DNA of 64,000 nucleotides from Takakia lepidozioides (Eukaryota; Streptophyta; Takakiopsida; Takakiales; Takakiaceae): the NCBI GenBank assembly GCA_030704615.1, contig CM060733.1, positions 36,394,001 through 36,458,000 of the forward strand. Reading direction: 5' to 3'. Below are positions 1 to 10,949 of the stretch, piece after piece. Every line of letters starts with the position of its first letter. Positions within the stretch are counted from its first letter, which is position 1. The position numbers and the translations under genes are program-made. The notes under the pieces were generated by a model. It saw only the letters and a program-made list of their open reading frames with translations, made no database searches and was not told the DNA's origin.

Positions 1-569
1 CCCCTCTCCTCTATCACCAAGAAGTCCTCCTCCGAATGATGTCCCTCAATTCCCCGTTTCTCCCTTTATCTTCCTATCCGCGGTTCTAACCGTTTCCCTC
101 ACTAACCGTCGTCTGTGAACTAACATGTTCCCTTCGCAGGTGTTGTTCCCCACAGTCGTTCCCTGTCCTACTCTTCGTTCCCTATGATCGTGACAGCTGT
201 GTCAAGCTGTGACTGGCTGTGTGAAACTGTGACGGGCTGTGACTGGCTGTGCGACTGTGTTTGGCTGTGTCGGACTGTGTTTGGCTGTGTGGCTGTGCCG
301 GGCTGTGTCGGTTGTGACGACTGTGACGGGCTGTGTTGGCTGTGTGGGCTGTGACGACTGTGACGGGCTGTGTTGGCTGTGTCGGCTGTGACGACTGTGA
401 CGGGCTGTGTTGGCTGTGTTGGCTGTGACGACTGTGTTGGGCTGTGTAACCCCCCTCTACAGTGCGCTGCTGTCACCCCTAAGGTTCCTCTTGGTCTCAG
501 TCTGTGCAAAAATTAAGGGTACCCTACAGATCCCGTATAAGTGTCTAAGTCCCCGACAGTCCTCTAACA
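1..569 (-). repeat. 3' LTR of copy A (cut by window edge)
   Basis: On the minus strand the LTR starts at 569 with TGTTAGAGGACTG, the same start as the LTRs at 18550 (minus) and 52707 (plus). It directly follows a polypurine tract, as expected for a 3' LTR. It holds the LTR minisatellite at about 190-445 and a stretch at about 60-180 closely matching 18140-18250 and the complement of 53040-53160. The far end is outside the window. Confidence 0.85.
190..445 (-). repeat. LTR minisatellite built on CACAGCC
   Basis: The plus strand shows irregular repeats of GGCTGTG separated by short spacers such as TCG or ACGACTGTGAC, i.e. CACAGCC on the element strand. The same block sits at the same place in the other two LTRs with different copy numbers, so its length varies between copies. 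The short ORFs across it are repeat translations. Confidence 0.85.
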
Positions 570-590
570 TTACCCCTTCCCCCTCAAAAA
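570..590 (-). other. Polypurine tract of copy A
   Basis: On the minus strand TTTTTGAGGGGGAAGGGG plus TAA immediately precedes the LTR start at 569. A purine run in this position primes plus-strand DNA synthesis in LTR retrotransposons. It fixes both the LTR boundary and the element's orientation. Confidence 0.8.
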
Positions 591-599
591 GCCGTGTCC

Positions 600-874
600 T
601 CACGGTTTACTGATTTCTACTAGCAAACCTTTGTGAGTGAGCACCTTCTTGACGTTGAGAGTTTCGTGGCGGACTGTGTGTACGAGCCCGAGGTCTGTCT
701 CTGGTTGACGGAGATGGTTGATCACTACCTGGATAAGTGAGGCCCTCTGGAGGCTGATATCGAGGTAACCTTTCCGGCATAGGAGACCCCCGTCGCTTCT
801 TCTCTGCCATCTGAATTGCATAGTCTTCTCCCATGTCAAAAGAATTCGGTGAAGAAACAGTTGTATCAGAATCC
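600..874 (-). other. Short 3' untranslated stretch between ORF3 and the 3' LTR
   Basis: About 275 bp lie between the ORF3 stop and the polypurine tract. Two short overlapping ORFs here have no recognisable domain. The region is outside the window in copy E and lost in copy D, so its conservation cannot be judged. Confidence 0.4.
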
Positions 875-2985
875 TCATCGTCTCTCAGGTGTTTTAATTT
901 TCGAACTTTTGTGTGTAATCATCTGGGGCATACAATGCTGTCCTACCATGTCTGGAAGTTTGTATTTTACAACATGGTGTAACCGCTGAACAGCAAAATT
1001 GGTGTAGACACTGAGCTCCTTGTCTGTCCAGGTGAGTGGGGTACCAATTACTGGTGCAGCGTGCAAGTATTTCCATGCCACATGTCCCTTATAGAAAATG
1101 TCATCAATGCCGAATTTCTGTGTTGACAAATGGTTGCAGGCCGCTTGAAACCATGAACGAATTTGAGAATCCTTTTGCATCATAACTTTTGGGTCATATA
1201 GGTACATATGAGGTGGCACCGAAGGTAATACCCAATGATCTCCACTGGAATAACTTTGAAAGCGTGTTTGCATCTTTTGTTGCTCAATGTGGTAACGTAC
1301 CAGAAAACAAGCAGCGTAATATAACCCGCACCCCATGACAATACTTGCTATCTCCTTGGTCTTGGTATAAATGAGTCCATGTACAACCTGGAAAGCAATC
1401 AATTCCCTCAACATGGTACCTGCCTCGTGCCAGTATTGTGCAAAGTGATGATCTTCAATATGTCGATTGTTCGGAAGAACTTTAGTCCTAGTTGCCACTG
1501 GCAGCCAAATACGCATGATTTGGTAGTAATGTGCGAATGACTGCGGAGGACTAAATTCTTTCCAAGCCAAATCCAACATGATGGGAATTTGGTTGAAGGG
1601 CATAATCATAGCCCTACTGTACTCCCTTGCAGCTGGAGTTTTAGGTGGGTTAAAAGCGGCATTGCCCCATACCTCCGGCTGTGGTGGCTGTGGTGTGGTT
1701 GTAGTAACCACAGGTTCAGCTATTGGTACAGTGACTTGTTGTGGTGGTGGTGGTACTGGCTCTTGTATCATTGGCATCTCCTGCCCCTCCTGTGAAGACT
1801 GAAAAGCCAAAGTTTTGGCTTGTAAATAAGAAGCCATTAGCTGTTCCTGAGGGATATAGACTCTTTGGTCGATGTTTGAAGTGAGTTCTTCCACTTGAGT
1901 CTGGAGTCCGTCTACATCCTCTTGTAACTCTGCTATCCTACTATAGACATTGTCTATAGTAGTTGTGGCAATGTTCTGCACCTGCAGCCTGAGCTCATTC
2001 ATCTCGCTTTGGGTGAGCTTCCGTGGTGCTTTGCCCTCTACTGGTCCTTGTGCTAACCAGACCTGCATAAGGCTGTTATCCACCAAGTTGCTTGTGGTTC
2101 CCCTGAGAGTTTGCTCCTCTCTTAGCTTGTACAATTTCAACTGCTGTTGTAAAGCCTCCATGCGCTTCGCCTGAGGTTCAACCAATTGCGCATAAGCAGC
2201 AAGTAGATTATTGGCTTCCTTCCAAGCCTTGTTATTGACCGCGATTTCATTTCTATTGGCCATGATGGTTTGTTGCAACTCCACGATGTGCTTTTCTTGA
2301 TCAGCTTCAATCTGCCTGTATTGCTTGAAAGTATCTTCATTGCGACAGATTGTTTTTTTCATATCGACAATGAGCTTCATTTGCTCAACATTCTCTTCTT
2401 CTGCCTTCGTACATTTTTCCGCTTGACTGTTTATTTCTTTTGTTGATTGGTCAAGCATAGTTGTAAATGTAGCACATTGTATTGCCATCCTGTTATGCAC
2501 TGTCTGCAACTCCGTATGTAGTGCATTCAGTTCTTGCAACTTGCTTCATGCTGCACCTGCATTTGGTATAGCTGTTGCTTATGTGCTTCTTGCAACTGGT
2601 CTTGCGCAAGGCCTGCCTCAATCAATTGTTGCTTGGCCAATTGCAAAGCCATTTCTGTATTTCCCAAGTCCTGCTTCATCTTGAGAGTGACCTCTTCATC
2701 GACCTTGTTTGCACATTCAGTGGCAAGTCGAGCCTCAAACTCCTTCCTGAGTTCCTCTTTCAAGGCTGTCAATTGGGTAATTGGAACATGGGATTTGACA
2801 TAAGTCCCCAACAAATTAAGTGTCCTGCCTATGAGCTCATCAGCATTGCCTGGTTGAGGGTCATCATGGTGAGGTTGCTGCTTTTCCTCCTGATCTTCAA
2901 CAGTGTGATGTCTCACTAACCATTCAGGCCATGTCCACCGGATTTTTCCTGAACTACTTCATCTATCACCGGTGCTACAGTGTCA
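875..2985 (-). pseudogene. ORF3 C-terminal half, copy A
   Basis: Two overlapping frames (2916-2527 and 2539-875) are nearly identical to the plus-strand ORF3 at about 61950-64000. They include the glutamine- and glutamate-rich coiled-coil region, a proline-rich linker (around VPPPPQQ) and a conserved C-terminal block rich in Trp, His and Tyr. One frameshift near 2535 separates the frames. This copy alone shows the natural C-terminus, ending KTPERR at 875, so intact ORF3 is about 105 residues longer than the open stretch of copy E. Homology stops at about 2985, where the Mutator-like element begins. I recognise no known family. Confidence 0.75.
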
Positions 2986-2989
2986 TGGA

Positions 2990-3834
2990 GGTTTACTATT
3001 TCATGAGCAGAAACCATGAGCCATGAGCCATGAGCCGCATGAGCCGCATGAGCGGTGAGCCGAAGTCTAAGATACGCGGATTTCATGAGCGGACTCCTCC
3101 AAATTTGGAAATGCGGCAGATTAAACAAGTATTAAAATAATAGTTTTTTATTTGACCTTGCCGTTTTTGGACGTTCCAGATCATGTAATGCGGCGAAGAT
3201 ATGTCGTCAGTAACAAGTCCGCTCATGGTTTTATAGATCCGCTCATGGAAATAAGTGACCGTGCAACGGGAAATCCAGTATACCACTGCAAAAGGACGTC
3301 GCATACTGGCCTGTATAGAGTATTCCGCGGTTTTACATGCCTTAACATTGGAATGAAGCTGACCCTTTTGCCGCGATTGAACCAATGGAGTCTGCACCAA
3401 TACAGTCTGCAGTACTTCACAATTCTGTCTTCTTCGGGTATTCGGCGGGAAAGGTTTGCAACTGAACTGGGAAATAGGGTGCCGCATTAGGGTTCGCACG
3501 TGCGAAATTTCGGAGCGGTTTGGTGTTGGCGAAGGCCGCCTCTGGGGGTACCTACGACGATACTTGGAAATTCGGCGCCGCATTTCCTTGTCGGAGGTCG
3601 AATGAGGAGAGCAAGTTTTCGGAAAGCAGAAAAACATGAACCCTCCAACATACAAAAATACATGCACGTGGAAACAAGTGAACGATATAGTAATATCTTA
3701 GTTCGAGCAAAACAGGTTACTGGTAGGCAAGACATATGTCGGACCTTTGTGTGGCCAGAGTCTGAGGTACTGGCAGCAGTACAGTTCTACTATCCGATGG
3801 GATACCGTAATTGTATGTGGACCGCAAGCCAAGC
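2990..3834. other. MULE-A left flank, apparently non-coding
   Basis: This stretch holds short repeats of CATGAGC/GCTCATG, a lone GGAAATGCGGC half-palindrome at about 3104 and a full palindrome (core CGGCGCCGCATTTCC) at about 3566-3590. A 194-codon minus ORF (3083-3667) has no recognisable domain and overlaps these repeats, so I do not call it a gene. Confidence 0.45.
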
Positions 3835-6800
3835 TCACTGGTCCCCTGGATCCATATTCAGAAGAGTGTGAACCTCCTGGGGGCTCAACCCTGGTGCATG
3901 TATGAAGTGATGAGTTGTGGAATTACAACGGAGTCTCTTTAGGTACACGTAGTACAAATGCTTGCAAGGGCAGTATGATGCCCCCTTGTTCGCCATGATC
4001 TGGAAGTCGGTGCAATTGCAGGTGGGTAATTCTGAAATGGTGATGGTGTACACCTCATTGCGAACAGCTGAGCCCGCCGTGGCCATCTGATACACACGCC
4101 CGAATCCTGGTGGGGGCACTTCTGTCGAGCTCTGGATTGTACAGTTCATCCGAAGTGCATTCCCCATCCTTGTCTCGTTCACTTTTGAGGGAGGTCGCCG
4201 CCTCTTCGGTTTCCCCCAACGGTGTGTAGGATGCTTAGAGCTGTCGTGTCCCATTGTTCTTGCTCTCACAGGGGTCGGTGGTGGAGGCTGTGGAAGCGGA
4301 AATGGTTGTCTGGGGACGTCAGTGCGCTGCACCATCCGAAATCCTGCGGCGGTAAGGGCGTCGGCCTCAACCTGACTCAGATCGCAGCCTGGTTCCACCG
4401 GCCACACCGGGGGAGCCTCTGGCATTGTTTGTATGCCGTACTTGGGCTTTCCATACACGCAAGTCATAATGTCGTGCCTGCAGAACCAGAACTGGGTGGT
4501 TGTCGCCTCCGCAAACTTTGCATGGACAAATCTTCCTGTAAAAGTAGGAGCAGGGACAGCCCCATCTGGATTCCTCCTTATCATCTCTAAACAACGTTGC
4601 CGTGTATCCACACGAATTGCGGAACACCTTCCTCGAAACGACGGCTTTGTGCGAGCAATTCTCCACTGTGAGGCAGACACAGTCGTCTCCACAATGGCTT
4701 GGCCATACTGCATAACAGCGGGCGGAATGTGGGGCAAGGGAGCGGTGGGAATTTGTTGCACGAAATCCCCGGTGAAGGCGACGGCGATCTGGAATTTCTT
4801 GGGCTTCCACTGCTGGAAGACACATTGTGCGGCAACATGACGGGACCTCGAGGTGCTGTCCGAATGTTCCTGTCGGATCTCCAGGAATCCTCTTCGCACC
4901 CGGGTTCCTCTTCAATCCTCCGCCTGACAGGGCGAGTCCGGACGTCCCCTCTAGGTGTTCACCTCTGCGGTGCAGAGGCGTCCCTTTGATCTTCTCTCGC
5001 AATGCTGTCGCCCATTTCACTGGATTCTTGGACCTCGAAGCTGTTCGTACCAACAATTCCTCCCTGTCCGGCCCAAAGCCCCATTGTTTGCCGCTCAGGA
5101 ACTTGTAGTACGTGGCTTGCTGCATGATTGCTCTGTCGATGTCCTCCGTTGTGGCCGTCACTACGTCCACCAGATGTGCGGCAGAAGACGCTCGCCAGGA
5201 GGAGTGGACCGATTCTGCCATATTCGTGTTCGGCATGTCCGTGTCGGAATCCAAGCACCGCTCCTAGAAGGACACAAACAACGGTGAGGGACCAATCGAA
5301 ATGTCCGTAACAGAAAGACAAATGAACGAAAATGACAGCAGCCTACCTCCCGCATGTACTGTCCGAACTGTCGATACCGAAAATGCCACCACCCCAACCA
5401 GCTGTGCAATGCTCCCAGATTGGTTGTCTCCACTGCACCTGACGTGTTCCACCAAGCCTCGATGATAGCAAACTTAACCTCCGCGTCATCAAATGTGGGT
5501 GCATCCTTCCACGCCGTACAAAGGACACGGTGTTCAGCCTGGAATGAGCTAGCAACAAATTTGGTAGTGTAGTGGGATAGACTCTGCATCCAATGGAATC
5601 CACAGGATCTCTCTTTCCCCTCCATTGGAACATTGGGGTCCTCACCGTACACACGCCGCACCGCTGCCCAGTTGGCCTGAGCGTTGTCTGCCATGAATCC
5701 CCTGAAATTGGGCTCTGGCAATCCCGCCCTTGCCATCTGCTCGTTTATGCCCTCCCACAGATGCATCTCGGACTGTGTGTCCTCCCCTTTCATCTCGCAG
5801 ATTGCAATCGTCATGAGCCTCTTGGAGTGATAGTCATAAACATGCGCACCCATAGTCACCCACTGATGGTTTGTAATTCGCTTGATGTGATCAAACATCA
5901 CCCAAGCATTCGACAAGTTTCCAGTTGTCATGCGAGTGACCAAGTCGACTCCACTCCCAGGCCCACACGTCGACATTTTGAAAATGTAACAACGATCGGA
6001 TTCGCTGCCTTGCCCTGGAAACCTGCTACCTTGGATGTAGTCATATCCAGTCATTCGTTTCACCTCCAGGATTGAGTACATGTCCGACCCCCTGCCGAAC
6101 TCCTGCTTGCAAGATACGATGTGATTCCGCACATTCGGACTACAAACGTGCGAGACGGACTCCAAGAGGTCACGCATCTCGTCTTCGGTCAAGGGCTCTC
6201 GGTCGGAACCATCTTCAGACATGATTTTGCCAAGAGCAATCTTGTGGGCTGCCTTCAGCTGAATCTGCTTTGGTCTGGCTCCGGGGCTCAATTTCACCTC
6301 CTCTTTTATGATGTCGTGTGCTTCCTGCACAGCCTCACGCATGTTGCCTCTCGCCAAGGGGTGGCAGTGGACCCCAACGTGTATGCAAGCTCTAGTCAAG
6401 TCCGGGAGCAAATGGATTACGTAATATTGCTTGGCTCTGCACATGGACATGCACGTCGGTGGTTCTTTGCAATGTGCACACTTGAAAGAACCCGCAGGAG
6501 CTTGGCTGGAGACAATGAATGGATGATGCGTTGTGCCAGTCCAATCCGTCTCGTTTCTCCGCCCTCCTTTGGAGAGAAAGTGGAAGCAGGTGGGATTGAG
6601 GCACCTCAGCTTCCCCGCACAGAGGACATATCGTACACGAACACCATCAGCAATTTTCGTGCTACTGGTCTTCGTCACACACCAGGGGTGTCCGTCATGC
6701 TTTCGATCCATGTCTGTTAACATCCCGGAGGCTTTTCTTTGACGAAGAAACAGGTGGAAACTCGAAGATGACATTGCCATCGACTTCGGGAGGCAGAAAA

Positions 6801-7494
6801 GTTACCTTTCTGACTGGGAATTTGGCATAGTCGAGAGCAGCCAGCTCGGAGCGAGAACCATCGAGGTGATGTTGTCGTAGGAGCTGCACAATGGACCGGG
6901 TTGGAGTTATGCTCGAGGGCACATGCGTAGCACCTACAGAGACGTCCATGCCGGATTTGAACGACCGTGTGGAGGACATGGGTACCTCAATGCAATCATC
7001 TTCCTCGTCGGAAATGTCGAATACGTCCACACGAGAAGCTATGGAGGGTCTTGACGGTCCAGGTCGGGAATGATTATCGTTGCATACCTCTCTGTTGGCA
7101 GTGGCCGCCTCTCGGTTTCCGGACTCCTTTGTGGATGGTGTGGGCAGCGACTGATTCGGAAAGGGAATGGGCATTCCCACAGCTCGGTACAGGATGGTGT
7201 CTGACGAGGGGGAACGTGCCATTCGATTCCGCAACCTCCGTCGTTACCTAGCACGACAATGGTCTCGTCAACCTGTCCAGGAACATCCTTCCTTTCTTCT
7301 TCCAAATAAACTGTGCCCGGTTTGAGCTTGAATTTGGAACAAAGGTAAGTTTCAGTCACTCTGCAAAGTCCTCCCTCGTTGGGATCCAGGCTCTCCCAAG
7401 TTGCGGAGGACAGCAAACTATAGCGTAGGAATTCGGAGCCATCGAACACCGCACGGAGTTGGCAAGTGCGAGGTTCAGTATAGCGACAGACCAA
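3835..7494 (-). pseudogene. MULE-A transposase with SWIM zinc finger, frameshifted
   Basis: Read leftwards, the first frame (7494-7039) is followed by a serine-rich segment with the acidic patch ISDEEDDCIEV (7234-6695). The main catalytic region (6780-5350) includes a Cys-rich N-terminal part, a candidate Asp in AHVYDYHSKR, FMADNAQANWAAVR and the CGFHW motif. After QYMRE a GT...AG intron (5346-5264, 83 bp) leads to the next exon, which holds NTNMAESVHSSW, the expected third catalytic acid. The C-terminus has a SWIM finger, CNCTDFQ...YCPCKH (about 3940-4030). These are hallmarks of Mutator-like transposases, which cut and paste DNA in the nucleus. Frameshifts near 7150, 6740 and 4830 break the frame, so it is probably inactive. 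Confidence 0.8.
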
Positions 7495-7867
7495 GGCTCA
7501 CAGGCACCATCTAAGTGGATCTGCGGAGTCCATCGACAATTGGAAGTCGCACATTGAAGTGGAAAGTATTGTTTCAAGCTACATGCATGAAGGTGGGAGG
7601 TTTGATTCCATAGCCAGTGAGTAGGACAATGATGGCCGATTCGGCGACGAAATAACATCTCCTGACAGTTTCTCCTGAGGGTGGATCCAGCAGTATTCTC
7701 GGTGCAGACAGGAACGTTCGCACTGACAAGTGCCAGGACTGCTGGTTAAAACGGTCAGACAACCAAGTTGTGCTCATCAAGACTGGCCGCAATTGTGTTG
7801 TTTCGGAACAATGCAACCCATTGAGGTTCCAGATTTCCGTCCGAGTGATTCTGTTTCGATTGCTGGT
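7495..7867. other. No gene seen between MULE-A transposase and the palindrome array
   Basis: Short overlapping ORFs on both strands lack recognisable domains. This could be promoter or 5' leader of the transposase gene. Confidence 0.3.
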
Positions 7868-9620
7868 GGACGGAAATACGGCGCCGCATTTCCGTATTGC
7901 ATCTTGGTCATGCAACAGAGCGACGGAAATGCGGCACCGAGTTTCCGTCCGGGGAAACTTTATACTCTCCAGAACGGAAATGCGGTAACGCATTTCCATC
8001 CAGCAAGCACGGTATGTGAAGGTGGAACGGAAATGCGGTACCGCATTTCCGTTCTGATTGAGATTTATGAACAACGGGAACAGAAATGCGGCACCGCATT
8101 TTCGTCCGAGTCGCACTTTCGACATTCCAGAACGGGAATGCGGTGCCGCATTTCCATTTTGTATCTGATGCATGGAGCTGAGGGATAGAAATGCTGCAGC
8201 ACATTTCCGTCCTTAAAAGACATTCATACTCTCGAGAACGGAAATGCGGTACCGCATTTTCATTCAACAAGCACGGTATGTGAAGGTGGAACGGAAATGC
8301 CGGTACCGCATTTCCGTTTCTGATTGAGAATTATGAACAACCGGGAACAGAAATGCGGCACCGCATTTCCGTCAAAGTCGCACTTTTCGACATTCCATAA
8401 AGGAAATGCGGCGCCGCATTTCCATTTTGTATCTGATGCCTGGAGCCGAGTAAGATTCCGACAGCTTCATACAGCGCAATTCCGACCGGTTTGAGACATT
8501 CACACTATCCAGAACGGAAATGCGGCACCGCATTTCCGTTCTGACTGAAAATCGTGAACTATCTGAACTGAAATGCGGCACCGTATTTCCATCCGAGTCG
8601 CACCTACCATCATTCCAGAACGGAAATGCGGCACCGCATTTCCGTTCTGACTGAAATCGTGAACCATCGGAACTGAAATGCGGCAACGTATTCCATCCGA
8701 GTCGCACCTACCATCAGCCAGAACGGAAATGCGGCACCGCATTTCCGTTCTGACTGAAAATCGTGAAACCATCGGAACTGAAATGCGGTCAGCGCATTTC
8801 CATCCGAGTCGCACCTCCACACATTCAGAACGGAATGTATTAGATTTAAAAGGAAATGCGGCACCGCATTTCCGTTCTGATGAAATATCCTGAAACATCG
8901 GAATGAAATGCGGGGCGCGTACCGCATTTCCGTCGGAGTCCCACCATCCGACATTCCCAAACGGAAATGCGGCACCGCATTTCCGTTTGTATGTGAGCTG
9001 GAGCTGTGGAACGAAAATGCGGGAAGGCATTTCCGCCAGCGTCAGACGTTAATACTCTACAGAACGGAAATGCGGTACCGCATTTCCATTCTGACTGAAA
9101 TCGTGCGCAACGGGGTACAGAAATGCGGCACCGCATTTCCGTTCGAGTCGCACCTTCCGACATTCTCGAACGGAAATGCGGCGCCGCATTTCCGTTTTGT
9201 ATATTCGGCCTGGAGCTGTGCTACGGAAATGTGTTGCCGCATTTCCATCCATGTGAGACCTTCAACCTTTCCAGACCGGAAATGCGACACCGCATTTCTG
9301 TCCAGGTGAGACCTCTATACTTTCCCGAACGGATGTGGCACGACATTTCCATTCATCAACTAACGTATGTGAAGTGGGAACGGAAATGCGGCGCCGCATT
9401 TCCCTTCTGAATCTCATACTTGGAGCTGTGGGACGGAAATGCGGCACCGTATTTCCGTTCAACAACTAAGGTATGTGAAGGTGGAACGGAAATGCGGTGC
9501 CGCATTTTCTTCCAACAAGTACGGATGTGTAGCAGAGTGATCGTACTTAACGGAATGCGGCGCCGCATTCGCATTCTCGCCTCCAACTCATCAGACGCTG
9601 GGACGGAAATGCCTTGAAAT
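7868..9620. repeat. Array of about 31 palindromes at about 52-bp spacing
   Basis: The core is a near-perfect palindrome of about 26 bp centred on AAATGCGGCACCGCATTT, usually flanked by ACGG and CCGT. It recurs from 7871 to 9549 at intervals of mostly 50-56 bp. The roughly 26-bp spacers are not unique: they fall into a few recurring types, such as one with CTGACTGAAAATCGTGAA, one with CCGAGTCGCACCTACCATC, one with GATGCCTGGAGCTGTGG and one with AGCACGGTATGTGAAGG. ORFs across the array are repeat translations. Its place beside a MULE transposase suggests sub-terminal element DNA, possibly transposase binding sites. No function is shown. Confidence 0.9.
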
Positions 9621-9980
9621 GTGACACGTGGAGCAACGGAATTGCTGCACATGTCGGCACTCTATCTGACTGAAGGGGCATGAGGCGGCGCGGCCTGACC
9701 GTTGGATAATGATGTTTGATTTTCGGACGGCGGGCGTACCCTCAACGATTCGAATTTCGTAATGACGCAAAGTCCACGAGGAGACACTTTCGTCCAACCT
9801 TTCGAACCCAAGTGGTGCATCACCGCCGTTTCATCTACTTTTGTCGTGTCTCTCAGTCACCCCTCTCGCGCCCTTTCCATCTGCACTCTTTGGCCCCTTT
9901 TCCCTCTCTCTGTTCTTCTTATGCTCAACTGAGAGGGGGGGGTAGTGCACCCAGACAGGAGACCTCGTCGCAAAGCTCCG
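9621..9980. other. Unassigned DNA left of the gap
   Basis: No gene or family T homology is recognised. It should contain the right edge of MULE-A and possibly flanking retroelement sequence. The stretch 9850-9930 is pyrimidine-rich. Confidence 0.3.
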
Positions 9981-10480
9981 NNNNNNNNNNNNNNNNNNNN
10001 NNNNNNNNNNNNNNNNNNNNNNNNNNNNNNNNNNNNNNNNNNNNNNNNNNNNNNNNNNNNNNNNNNNNNNNNNNNNNNNNNNNNNNNNNNNNNNNNNNNN
10101 NNNNNNNNNNNNNNNNNNNNNNNNNNNNNNNNNNNNNNNNNNNNNNNNNNNNNNNNNNNNNNNNNNNNNNNNNNNNNNNNNNNNNNNNNNNNNNNNNNNN
10201 NNNNNNNNNNNNNNNNNNNNNNNNNNNNNNNNNNNNNNNNNNNNNNNNNNNNNNNNNNNNNNNNNNNNNNNNNNNNNNNNNNNNNNNNNNNNNNNNNNNN
10301 NNNNNNNNNNNNNNNNNNNNNNNNNNNNNNNNNNNNNNNNNNNNNNNNNNNNNNNNNNNNNNNNNNNNNNNNNNNNNNNNNNNNNNNNNNNNNNNNNNNN
10401 NNNNNNNNNNNNNNNNNNNNNNNNNNNNNNNNNNNNNNNNNNNNNNNNNNNNNNNNNNNNNNNNNNNNNNNNNNNNNNNN
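9981..10480. other. Assembly gap of 500 Ns
   Basis: Exactly 500 unknown bases, a round number suggesting a scaffold placeholder. In ORF3 coordinates, roughly residues 40-605 of copy E (about 1.7 kb) are absent between the two sides, so the real gap may be longer than 500 bp. Confidence 0.95.
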
Positions 10481-10610
10481 GTCCCTTTCTTTTGACACCT
10501 GTCCTTGCACTTCATTCTCCTGCTTGTGTCGCAACCCCTGAACCTCCACGTGTCTAGTTTTTAAATAATTTCCGTTTCTTCTTCTTTCCTTCATGCCATT
10601 TTCCTGAAGT
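10481..10610 (-). pseudogene. ORF3 N-terminal fragment, copy A
   Basis: The minus frame ending at the gap contains NGNYLKTRHVEVQG and ENEVQGQVSK, matching the start of ORF3 in copy E (60147-60260: NGNYFKNRHVEVRV, ENEVQGQVSK). It continues into the Ns. Confidence 0.7.
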
Positions 10611-10659
10611 TTTTATATGTGTCCACTTGTCACTGATTCTATGGATCGTCTGTAACTGT

Positions 10660-10945
10660 AGTAGGCTGTGTTGAGCTGTGACAGGCTGTGTCATACTGTG
10701 TTACGCTGTGATAGCTGTGTTGCACTGTGGTCAGCTGTGATAGGCTGTGACACGCTGCGGAGGTTTGTGATAAGCTGTGTCACGTCGTGACGGGCTGTGA
10801 TAGGCTGTGTCACGCCGTGCTTGGCTTTATAGCTTTGTCAACGCCGTGATGGGCTGTGATGGCTGTGTCACGCCGGATGGGCTGTGATAGGCTGTGTTGC
10901 GCCTTGCTGGGCTGTGATAGGCTGTGTCACGTTTGTTTTGCCCCC
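10660..10945 (-). repeat. Pol-tail minisatellite, copy A
   Basis: On the plus strand GGCTGTGATAGGCTGTGTCACGCC-like units of about 30 bp repeat, decayed. It corresponds to the block at 59850-60095 in copy E, where it is translated as the C-terminal tail of integrase. Here indels break the frame. Confidence 0.8.
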
Positions 10946-10949
10946 TCGT

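Larger units (their letters stand above)
2990..9720 (-). mobile_element. Mutator-like element (MULE-A) nested in copy A
   Basis: A SWIM-type transposase (3835-7494) is flanked on the right by a 1.75-kb palindrome array and on the left by a region with a matching palindrome at about 3562-3592. The left region also has repeated CATGAGC/GCTCATG motifs (3000-3090, 3220-3250). ORF3 of the host retroelement stops at about 2985. I could not identify a clean terminal inverted-repeat pair or a 9-bp target duplication, so both boundaries are approximate. Confidence 0.55.

Noticed and set aside
3083-3667. 194-codon minus ORF left of MULE-A transposase
   Set aside because: It overlaps palindromes and short repeats of the element end and shows no recognisable domain.
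7868-9620. CRISPR-like array (regular repeats and spacers)
   Set aside because: The spacing looks CRISPR-like, but the repeats are imperfect, the spacers recur, the context is eukaryotic transposon DNA and no cas genes are present.
7574-9652. Many ORFs of 65-199 codons across the palindrome array
   Set aside because: They are frame-by-frame translations of the repeat (recurrent NGNAVPHFRS, TEMRCRISV, RKCGAAFPF) on both strands; none looks like an independent protein.
9716-10594. ORFs of 196-259 codons around the gap
   Set aside because: They are open only because they cross 500 Ns.
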